From positions 108,939,806 through 109,003,805 of the forward strand of contig CM076849.1 in assembly GCA_039519185.1 (NCBI GenBank): a DNA stretch of 64,000 nt, given 5' to 3'. The stretch comes from Astragalus membranaceus. Lineage: Eukaryota > Streptophyta > Magnoliopsida > Fabales > Fabaceae. This document shows, piece by piece, positions 43,602-51,989 of the stretch (positions are counted from its first letter, which is position 1; every line of letters begins with the position of its first letter). The notes beneath the pieces are model-generated. The model had not been told where the DNA came from, ran no database searches, and saw only the letters and a list, made by a program, of their open reading frames with translations. Position numbers and translations under genes: made by a program.

Positions 43602-45660
43602 TATCATACCCTAATTTTGTCTGATCGATTAAAATCAAAAAATTCTTATCGCGTCACATATTGTTCTAAACGCGCGTGTCTTTGGCACTCTCGTACAACA
43701 ATTGTTCGATGCTAGTTTTATTTTATTTCATTTCGTTACTGTTATTATTTAGCCTATTGTTACTGATGCAAAAAAAGTAATAATAATAATAACTGAAGAA
43801 GCTGAATAGTCGAAAGTTTTTTATATATATAATACAGTTTTCTTTACAAATATGAGCCACAAAAACAACAAAAATAGTACAAAAATAAAACAAAAAAATT
43901 AAAAAAATACAAAACTCCAAAAAAAGGAAAAAAAGAAGAAAAGGGGCGCAGCAGCTTGATGCTTGCCCTAGCTAGGGTTTCCCCTTGGTAAGGCTGTTCA
44001 TCAGAACCCAAAAATTGAACGAAACTGTCAAACTGAACCGAACTGAACCAAAATTAACTGAACTTTTGCTAATAGTTTAGAACTGAACTGTTCAGTCAGT
44101 TCGACTGAACCGAACAGAACTGTCTTAGCAGTTCGACCGAACTGAACTGTCTTAATAGTTCTGTTCGGCAGTTCGAGTTCGAACCAAACTGTTTTAAATT
44201 TTAATTTTTTTTTTCGAATTGTTGAGCCCGAAAAAAAAAGTTCGGAAAAAAGTTCAAAATTTAAACAGTTTGGTTCGAGCTCGAACTGTCGAACCGAACT
44301 AATAAGACAGTTCAGTTCGGTTCGTCGAACTGCTAAGACAGTTCAGTTCGGTTCGGTCGAACTGTCTTAACAGTTCGGTTCAGTTCGGTGCAGTTCACCT
44401 TTAGAAATGAACCATGAACAGCCCTACCCCTTGGCTGTCCTTTTGATTCCTTGTCCTTCCTTTGACTGTCCTTGGTGCCAGCTCTTGTCCTTTTTTCCTC
44501 CTCAAAGATGCTGTCTTTTTGGTGCCATTTTTGCCCTAATTGCTGACTACCCTTTGAGCCCCTCAGCACCTCATCAATCCACCTATAAAAAAATAGCAAC
44601 ACAGTCACAGAAATGGGAGAACACAATCAACAAAGATTGACATCAAAAATACACAAAAATTCACACAGTCATAAAAAAACAGATACAGAAATACACACAC
44701 ATTGATACGAAAATTAGAGCAAAAAAGAATAGGGTTTTTCACGCTATATTCCTAATCACGAAACAACAAAGATTCTGAAACAAAGACAGCAGTAGCAGTG
44801 AGTCTTCAGAAGCAGTAACAGCAAGCAAAGGGAAATTTTCAGAGGCTGGAAATTAGGTGAAAAGAAAATAAAATCAGATAAACAATTCAAGTGGAAAAGA
44901 CAGAAGCAGCAGCAGTAAGCAGGGTCAGCAGCAAGCAAAAGGAGAATTTCTGAGGCTGGAAAAAAGTTGGTAACCACGATTTTGTTTTCTCTATATTTTG
45001 TCGATTTCAGTACATACTAGGCTATTCCGCAAAGAACTGAAATTGGTATTAATCTGAAATCAGTTTGTAATAGGTCCAGTTCATGTTTTTTTCTGTGATT
45101 ATTAATGCTGTGAATATATTAGGTTTCTTTTAGAAAAAACACAACATAAACAGATTAGGTTTTAAAAAATCATAAACGAGTTAGGAGTTAGGAAAAATCA
45201 TGAACAAATTTCCGTAGCCATATAGATGTAGAGTTCTTAGAAGAAAACAGTCCCAAGAAAAAGATGGAGAAACCAAAAACAAGTTTAAAAGTCATAAAGG
45301 GATTTGGTTGCTGAAAGAAATTAGGGTTTAGAAGTTTTAAAATCAGAAAGTAAAAGAGGAGAAAACCAGTAGAAGAAATAGGAAGGGAAAACAAAAAAAG
45401 GGAGTTGAAATTTACCTTTATACTTTCCGGCCACCGTGGACGGTGGTCGTTGACCGTAGAACACCGCTACTCCCTCAGAAACCACCGTCAGGACCCCGTT
45501 TTCTCCCTCGCCACCGTGAGCCTTCAACCCCTTCGAACATCATCGTAAACCACTCCCACGATCGTCTCCGCCCCTTTGCCTCCGACCACCGTCGCTTCTC
45601 CATCGTTAGCCCTCCACTCCTCTCCTCCTCCGTGTCTATCTTTCCTCATCAAATTATATA
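43602..45660 (+). repeat. Truncated Tat/Ogre LTR
   Basis: Begins TATCATACCCTAATTTTGTC, matching the solo LTR start at 27988 with one change. It runs collinearly with it (ACACACA-rich stretch, then the CCGTGnACGGTGGT phrase at 29237/45434) and ends where receptor-kinase coding begins. The 3' part of the LTR is missing. Holds a MITE at 43989-44426. Confidence 0.8.
43989..44426. mobile_element. hAT-like MITE with TSD CCCCTTGG (438 bp)
   Basis: The 8-bp direct repeat CCCCTTGG flanks it (43981-43988, 44427-44434). Terminal inverted repeats TA(A/G)GGCTGTTCAT match at both ends. The interior is a long foldback of GTTCGGTT/AACCGAAC phrases, with arms of roughly 170-190 bp around an A/T-rich centre near 44210-44225. 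The 8-bp TSD and CTGTTCA-type end indicate the hAT superfamily. No coding capacity. Confidence 0.9.
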
Positions 45661-45671
45661 TACCTGGAGGA

Positions 45672-47696
45672 GTATAACCTATAGTCCCCTTTATTCCTAT
45701 TGAGCTGGTTTGTTTATTGGAGTCTCCATCAATTGTTGAAACAAGTTTAGCTAAGCCAAAATCACTCACATGAGCAACCATGTCATCATCAAGAAGGACA
45801 TTGCTTGGTTTTAAATCACAATGAACAATAGCCTGCTGACATTCATAGTGAAGATAGTGTAATGCAGAAGCAACATCAATAGCAATCTCGAATCTTTTTT
45901 TGAATTTCAGTGTTCTTTGTTGTTCTGCATTTCGATGCAACCATTCCTCTAAGCTTCCATTTGCCATGTATTCAAAAACTATTGCTTTAAAGTCATAACT
46001 TTTGTGATCCACACTAGAGCAGCATGTGATAATCTTGACAAGATTTCTATGTCTGATATTTCTGATCCACACTAGAGCAGCATGTGATAATCTTGACAAG
46101 ATTTCTATGTCTGATATTTCTAAAAGCATTGCATTCGGCAATGAAACTTTTATGAGCTCCTTTTTTTTGAAGGTTTAGAACCTTTATAGCAACATCTCTT
46201 TCTTCTGAATTAAGTCTTCCTTTGTACACAGAACCCATACCCCCGGTTCCTATCAAGTTATGAACCGAGAACCCATCAGTGGCATGGTGTAGTTCTTGAT
46301 ATGATACCTTTGGAAGTTGCTCAATTGTTGAATCAATGGATGCTTTTCTATGCCTTTTCCTCCTTATCTGATAGATTGTGATAGTAAGGACAAATGACAA
46401 TAGAAGAAGAAATGCAATTGAGAAGATGATAATGATGATGATCAACTTGCGATGAATATGGTGTTTTCTCCTTTTCACAGCTTTTGGTGGGCAAAGTTGC
46501 AGATTTAGTTTTGCTATGCCGGCGCAAAGCCTGCCATTGCCAGTCAAAGAAACTCTACTAGCATTCTGGAAAATGCCAAGCATGGGCACCTTACCCTCCA
46601 AATTGTTAAAAGAAGCATTTCTAGCACAGAATTGTTTTGTAATTCCTTTGGAATTGAACCAGAGAAGTTGTTTCGCGACAGATCTAGTTGTAGAAGACCT
46701 TTAAGTGAAGCTAAAGAAGATGGTATGATTCCATCAAGAGAATTACCCTCTAAAAATAGGTACTCCAAGTTTGAGCAATCTCCAATATTTTCAGGAATGC
46801 CACCAGAGAGATGATTCTCAGATATATTAAGAATCTCAATGTTTTTAAGCATGTTCATCTCTAGAGGCAATTTACCACTCAATGAGTTATGTGAGATTTG
46901 GAGTTCTATTAATGTGGAGAAAAGGCTAAGAAGTTGTGTTGGTATAGCTCCACTAAGGTTGTTCATTGAAAAGTCTAATACTTGCAACATTTTGCAATTT
47001 CCAATAGTTGAAGGAATCTTCCCAATCAACAAATTGTTTGAAAAATCTAACACAGAGAAATGACTGAGATTTCCCAACATGGCTGCTGGAATTTCACCCG
47101 ACAATTTGTTTATACTCAACAACAACTCTTGCATGTTTTGCAACATAGCAAAACTCTCAGGAATTACATCAGTTAAGAGGTTGTCACCTAAGGACAAGAA
47201 CATCAGGTTTACAAGATTTCCCAGTTCTGTAGGAATTTTTCCAGATATCTGATTGCCATACATATCAAGTTGTGAGAGATGGGTGGACAAATTGCCAATC
47301 ATTTAGGGCAAAGGACCTCCAAAGTTATTATTTTCAACAATCACCTTATCAAGCTGACTACAATTTACCAATGATTTTATAAAATCCCAGTCATCACCAC
47401 TGGATGAATTGTTGCCAAGATTATTATCTCCTACAGACAAATAAACAAGATCTCGTAGCTTTCCAAGATTTGGAATTTGTCCTACAAAATTGTTTTTTCC
47501 AACACTAAAATATTCAAGCTTGGCAAGGGAATGAAGCTCCATTGGTATTTGGCCAATAAATTGATTCCCATATAATCCAATCTCCCTCAGTTGAGAGCAA
47601 TTTGTCAAAGTGATTGGAAATTTACCTCCTAAAGTATTATTGGCCAAAAAGATGGACTGCAGACGAAATAAACGGCCTAATTCTGGTGGGACATTG
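45672..47696 (-). pseudogene. LRR-XII receptor-like kinase, LRR to kinase part, truncated and broken
   Basis: Minus strand. Plant LRRs (47647-46620, e.g. LEYFSVGKNNFVGQIPNLG, LDFSNNLLIGKIPSTIGN), a basic stop-transfer end and a membrane segment (LIIIIIIFSIAFLLLLSF, about 46450-46390), then a Ser/Thr kinase: GTGGMGSV loop, VAIK lysine, IVHCDLKPSNVLL catalytic loop (Cys in place of Arg, the non-RD type typical of the EFR/Xa21 subfamily XII) and DFGLAKL. Such receptors sense microbial patterns at the cell surface. Defects: TAA at 47305-47303, a frameshift near 46610, a 58-bp tandem duplication in the kinase (46006-46121), and loss of everything after GYTPPG, where the Tat LTR begins. The LRR region upstream is separated by the insertion at 47702-50832. 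Confidence 0.9.
46006..46121. repeat. 58-bp tandem duplication in the kinase domain
   Basis: GATCCACACTAGAGCAGCAT and the following 38 bases occur at 46006-46063 and again, identically as far as I can see, at 46064-46121. 58 is not a multiple of three, so the kinase frame is shifted. Confidence 0.95.
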
Positions 47697-47701
47697 GCAT
47701 G

Positions 47702-48065
47702 TGATAGGATCCTAAAATAAATAAGAGGTAGTCGAGGAAAAAAAAAGAGTAGTCTATTTAATAAATAAATAGTAGTGGGGGAATAAGATTGGTCTATGTA
47801 ATAATTATGTAATAGTGGGGGGTATGAATATGAATGCTGAAAGTTGAAGACATGTCAGCTTATAGAATAAATAGAGTTGGAGTTTAGTGGAGAGGGCAAG
47901 CTGGTTTTGAGATTGGGATTAGGGCTTGGGACTTGGCAACACCTCGTTGCCATTTTACTGTTTCATTGTTCATCTTTTTATACAATTTTGAGAGATCCTC
48001 AGAACTGTTGATTTAATACAAAGAGATTGTTCATTTTGTTCTTATATTTTGATGGGTTCTCATCA
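47702..48065 (+). repeat. 5' LTR of the non-autonomous element
   Basis: TGATAGGATCC to GGGTTCTCATCA. It has a 6-bp duplication (ATGAAT near 47825) missing from the other LTR. Confidence 0.92.
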
Positions 48066-48067
48066 AG

Positions 48068-48079
48068 TGGTATCAAAGC
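48068..48079 (+). other. Primer-binding site (tRNA-Met-like) of the non-autonomous element
   Basis: TGGTATCAAAGC begins three bases after the LTR; one mismatch to the TGGTATCAGAGC used by the other elements here. Confidence 0.85.
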
Positions 48080-48095
48080 ACTAGAATCATAGTGC

Positions 48096-50339
48096 ATGGT
48101 GCTCACGCGATTGACAACGGAGAAACGCATTGAAGGAATTGAACAACAGCTTGCGGAATTGACGAAGCTGATTGTTGCGCGCAACAAATCGCGCAATGGT
48201 CGCCCTCGCAAACGGCATTCGCACAGAAGGCACAAGACGCGACCCGACCCGGTTGACGAAGAAGAAGAAATTGAAGAGGACTTGATAGATCTGAAGGGGC
48301 AGAACTCAGAAGGCATCGCGAACCCAGAAGCGCACGAGAGATACGATGGCATCGGAAGGACCATTGGAAGCCTGGTTGTTGCTGCGAAAACTGAATCGGA
48401 GAAGGAAAAGGATGGAATCGGAGGCGAAGGTTCCAGTGGCGAACCTGTGAGTGTTATCGCAAAATCAGAAGTAGCGGAATTGAACGGCGCTATTCAGGAA
48501 CCACCACCTGAGCCACCAGAACCACCGGACCGTGGCATGTTGAAGGCGGAGGTGGTGACGTGTAGCGATTTCGAGGATGAGCGTCTCTCTCTCGCAAAGA
48601 AGGAGCGCAATCGGGATGGAGGGAGGAAGGAATCGAGGCCAGAAGGGACGCAGGAGAAAGAGGAGTGGAACTGTGGTGATAAGGCGACGGCGCCAGAGGA
48701 GGAAAACACCGCTGCAACTGTGGGCGGTGGATGGCTGGCTCGCAATTTGGGATCGTCGCTTCTCTGTCTTGAGGCGGATACAGGCGACGATAAGTGGGGA
48801 GAGAGGAGAATGAAGGTAAGAGCTGATCCCGTGGTTATTGCTTTGGGCCAGGCCCAATTCCTTGTTAGTGACTCTGACCCATGTTATATTGAGAGGGGGA
48901 TGTTAAAAAAGGACCTGGATAAAGAGAATGTGGTTGGGTCTAATTGGAGTTGGACTCTAAAGAAGGTGGACCTCACTTTTAACTCAATGGGCCAGGCCCA
49001 TAATTTCATTATTACACCTACCAAATTTACTAATCAAGAGAAGATGCTACAAGAAGAATTTGAAATAAACAAAGAGGTGGATGTCACTTCCCACCTAATG
49101 GATGCAGCCCAAACTCACGCTATTAAAGCAGTCCATAAATATCCAGGGAGGGTGTCTCAAGATGAAGGGGAAAATATAAAGGTTTTAGTTCCCAATAATA
49201 TAGAACACAGAGGCTATAATCTGCCTGATAGGGATGAAGTGAAAGAAATGAGGAATGAAAAAAATGGTGAGTTAGCTACTGCAATGAGACTCAATAGTAA
49301 CCAGAATTATTCAATTGAAATTGTCAAATTATTCAAAGAAGTTGACATACTAATCAAGATGCTGCTAGTGGGGTTTGGTAGGAGCTGTAGCACTAATATT
49401 TTAACCATGGCAAAGCCTCCACTTCTCTTAAAGTGGGATCCAGGTGGCCTTATAAGAAATAGGTGGAATCCAGGTGGCAGTCAACAAGATGAGAACATTA
49501 TGGAAAGTGTCACCACTGGCCATGGAAATCAAACACCACATCACCAACAGGTATGGTTCAATTTCCAGCTAGGCTTCATTGATAATTATGGGGTTGTTTC
49601 AATGAGTTCTAAGATGCCCAAGAATCATATAATAATGGCTACCCAATTTAATAATGGGGAGAGGTGGTTGAAAAGAGCAAGTGAAATAGGTACTAAAAAG
49701 CCACATCCTAGTGCTTGTGAATTTCTGAATTGGAATCAATGCATAGGAGCGGACAATGGGGCGGCAAAGGGAAGACAATGTCTGCATGCAGGAATTGGTT
49801 CTGGTATGTACTCCAATCATCTTAACTTAGAGAATGTTCTTTTGCATCAACCCATGGAACAGCAAGCTTGGATCATAGAAAATGTTGTGCCAACCACAAT
49901 TTATGGAGCCCAAACAGCACCAATATCAATTTGGGATCAATTCTTCAACATTTTTCATCCACCCCAACAATGCATGGGTTTGTCTTTAACTGTTGAATCT
50001 TCTATGGCACCTTTACATTTCTATATTAAAGACGCTGCAACATCTTTGGCTTCAGTACAAGACCATAAAAAAATGGCTGAATTTCAAGCATGGAATCACA
50101 TTAATCCTCGGGTACAAGATGAGTCTGAAATTTCAAATGAAACCATTGATTTACTTTATGAGTGGCTTATGGGTTTTGTTGGTGATTTAACTAGAACTAT
50201 AGAAAATAAGTCACTAGAATTTTATGACAAGGAAGAGGAAATTATTTCTGGTTTTACTAAGTTTGAGTGGCGCCAACTTATGGTTGAACACATGATTCAA
50301 AGGGTGGAGTCTTCAAGAAGCGACGATCCCAAAATATAA
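48096..50339 (+). CDS. Orphan 747-aa protein of the non-autonomous element, function unknown
   Basis: One open frame from ATG at 48096, only 16 bp after the primer site, to TAA at 50337-50339. I do not recognise it. Residues about 1-32 (MVLTRLTTEKRIEGIEQQLA and on) look like a short coiled coil as in plant Ty3/gypsy gag N termini. Then come a basic patch (RKRHSHRRHK, about 38-50), an acidic run (DEEEEIEEDL), a Pro-rich stretch (PPPEPPEPP, about 135) and a charged low-complexity part. The remaining 450 residues are mixed, with a repeated WDPGG/WNPGG phrase near 450. No CCHC knuckle, D-T/S-G protease, xDD RT or integrase signature was found; the single DTG near 228 lacks a protease-like setting. 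Base composition changes from GC-rich (48100-48850) to AT-rich. It may be a gag remnant fused to captured sequence, or a new protein; expression unknown. Confidence 0.7.
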   Translation: MVLTRLTTEKRIEGIEQQLAELTKLIVARNKSRNGRPRKRHSHRRHKTRPDPVDEEEEIEEDLIDLKGQNSEGIANPEAHERYDGIGRTIGSLVVAAKTESEKEKDGIGGEGSSGEPVSVIAKSEVAELNGAIQEPPPEPPEPPDRGMLKAEVVTCSDFEDERLSLAKKERNRDGGRKESRPEGTQEKEEWNCGDKATAPEEENTAATVGGGWLARNLGSSLLCLEADTGDDKWGERRMKVRADPVVIALGQAQFLVSDSDPCYIERGMLKKDLDKENVVGSNWSWTLKKVDLTFNSMGQAHNFIITPTKFTNQEKMLQEEFEINKEVDVTSHLMDAAQTHAIKAVHKYPGRVSQDEGENIKVLVPNNIEHRGYNLPDRDEVKEMRNEKNGELATAMRLNSNQNYSIEIVKLFKEVDILIKMLLVGFGRSCSTNILTMAKPPLLLKWDPGGLIRNRWNPGGSQQDENIMESVTTGHGNQTPHHQQVWFNFQLGFIDNYGVVSMSSKMPKNHIIMATQFNNGERWLKRASEIGTKKPHPSACEFLNWNQCIGADNGAAKGRQCLHAGIGSGMYSNHLNLENVLLHQPMEQQAWIIENVVPTTIYGAQTAPISIWDQFFNIFHPPQQCMGLSLTVESSMAPLHFYIKDAATSLASVQDHKKMAEFQAWNHINPRVQDESEISNETIDLLYEWLMGFVGDLTRTIENKSLEFYDKEEEIISGFTKFEWRQLMVEHMIQRVESSRSDDPKI

Positions 50340-50460
50340 ATGCTGAAGACCCATTGCTTGGGACATCTTGGTTTAGGCCATATCACAAGTTTTAGGATCC
50401 GGGTGGAAGAGTATTAATTGTTTGTTTTGATATCTTCACCGTGAGGACAAGGTGAAGGTT

Positions 50461-50473
50461 TAAGGGGGAGTAT
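50461..50473 (+). other. Polypurine tract of the non-autonomous element
   Basis: TAAGGGGGAGTAT directly before the 3' LTR start TGATAGG. Confidence 0.85.
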
Positions 50474-50832
50474 TGATAGGATCCTAAAATAAATAAGAGC
50501 TAGTGGAGGAAAAAAAAAAGAATAGTTTATTTAATAAATAAGTAGTAGTGGGGGAATAAGATTGGTCTATGTAATAATTATGTATTAGTGGGGGGTATGA
50601 ATGCTGAAAGCTGAAGAGATGTCACCTTATAGAATAAATAGAGTTGGAGTTTAGTGGAGAGGGCAGGCTGGTTTTGAGATTGGGATTAGGGCTTGGGACT
50701 TGGCAACACCTCGTTGCCATTTTACTGTTTCATTGTTCATCTTTTTATACAATTTTGAGAGATCCTCAGAACTGTTGATTTAATACAAAGAGATTGTTCA
50801 TTTTGTTCTTATATTTTGATGGGTTCTCATCA
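50474..50832 (+). repeat. 3' LTR of the non-autonomous element
   Basis: TGATAGGATCC to GGGTTCTCATCA; pairs with 47702-48065. Confidence 0.92.
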
Positions 50833-50837
50833 GCATG

Positions 50838-51136
50838 TAATTAAGCTATTATCATCAAGGTAGAGGATTCTCAGAAAGGAAAGATTCCCAACATAAGGCG
50901 ATATAGAACCTTGCAGTTGGTATCCTACCAGTTTTATCTCAGTGACTCTTTGATGTCTATGACTGCATGTTACACCATGCCATTTGCAAAAGTGACTTGA
51001 ACTATTCCAAGAGTTTAATAATCCGAAAGGGTCACTTGATATTGATTCTTTGAATTTGAGTAATGCAGAATGGTCAGTCTCGTTTCCTAAGGCAGATGAC
51101 ATTTTGTTGAGGAAATTTGAAGTAATGAGAAGAAAC
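50838..51136 (-). pseudogene. LRR-XII receptor-like kinase, N-terminal part
   Basis: Minus-strand N terminus of the same receptor gene: NETDHSALLKFKESISSDP followed by WNSSSHFCKWHGVTC, the paired-Cys LRRNT cap of subfamily XII, then the first LRR (ISPYVGNLSFLRILYLDDNS). The ORF ends at the TSD of the non-autonomous element, and joining it to 47696 requires a one-base shift. A hydrophobic run before the Met (QFLLITSNFL) may be the end of the signal peptide; its start is lost at 51137, where LTR-like sequence begins. Confidence 0.88.
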
Positions 51137-51533
51137 TGTTGGTTTTGTAATCAAAAAAACTCACCTACTTTAATTAAAATCTACTCAGCCTAGTTAAAAC
51201 TGTTAAGTCTGTTATGGTTTTATAAATTTGTTACAACCTGTAACAGCAAAACTGTTTAATCAGTTTGTTATAAAAAAACTGTTTTTCAAAAAGGCCTAAC
51301 AGACTTAACAGCCTAACTACCCTGAGCTTTAACCAACGGCTATATCCTTAGCTATATATAATACAGTCCAGTCTTTAATTGAGTACAGAATTGTAAACAA
51401 AAGATTACAAGCAATAAAATTTACAGTTTTACAGTTTATACCCTAAGTTTTTCTTCTGCTCCTTTCTTCCTGCATTGCTATCCTTTCTTGTTTAGTTTCT
51501 GAAGGGTTTTCTTCTGTGATAGAACCTTCAACA
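51137..51533 (+). repeat. Candidate copia-type LTR, unproven
   Basis: TGTTGGTTTTGTAATC at 51137 and ACCTTCAACA ending at 51533 give TG/CA-type ends. Inside are a TATA-like CTATATATAATAC (about 51352), a leader-like stretch and a perfect 15-bp inverted repeat (CTGTTAAGTCTGTTA at 51200-51214, its complement at 51297-51311). The 5-bp flanks do not match (GAAAC, AGGTG) and no primer site follows, so the boundaries are uncertain. Confidence 0.35.
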
Positions 51534-51989
51534 AGGTGTTGAAGGCAAACCTCCTAAGAAAAAGAAAAACAAATAGTTAGCAACAATTTCAGTGACTGAA
51601 ATAAGAAAGAAAATCAGAGAGATAGACTTTACCTATTCTCAGTAGAGAACTGCAGCTGTTCCATGATCCCCAAGGCGTGAAGATCATCAACCAGAAATCC
51701 CAAAACTCGGTCAGAATAGGCTCTAACAACAACAGATCTTTAAACAAGAAAGGTAAGGACTAAGAGCAGTTTTTCTACCTGGTTTTAAGATCTCTGCAAG
51801 TAGATCTTCACGGATCTGCAACAAGAACCAAGATTCAGAAGTTAGGGTTTACTGTGTTCGCATGAACAGTAAATCAGAAACAGAAAGAGGTTAAGATCAG
51901 TGGTTCTACCTTCGTGTTGAGCAGATTGTGGCTCGCTGAGAAGAGATTCACAAAGATCAACCAGAAACAACGAAGGAACAAAGCAAGTC
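51534..51989. other. Unassigned stretch
   Basis: No supported gene. The minus strand shows exon-like pieces with GT/AG borders (e.g. YSDRVLGFLVDDLHALGIM near 51715-51655), and the phrase GATCAACCAGAAA recurs with variants at 51687 and 51954, but I cannot assign it to a family. Confidence 0.3.

Larger units (their letters stand above)
47702..50832 (+). mobile_element. Non-autonomous LTR retrotransposon with an orphan ORF (3.1 kb)
   Basis: LTRs 47702-48065 (364 bp) and 50474-50832 (359 bp) both start TGATAGGATCC and end GGGTTCTCATCA. A tRNA-Met-like primer site TGGTATCAAAGC (48068-48079) and a polypurine tract TAAGGGGGAGTAT (50461-50473) are in place, and GCATG flanks the element (47697-47701, 50833-50837). 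By eye the LTRs differ at about ten positions plus small indels, so it is older than the CRM copy. The only ORF (48096-50339) has no protease, RT or integrase motif, so mobilisation must have used proteins from another element. The pre-LTR stretch (CGTGAGGACAAGGTGAAGG) resembles the pol end of Ty3/gypsy elements, hinting at its helper lineage. It sits inside the receptor-kinase gene. Confidence 0.9.
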
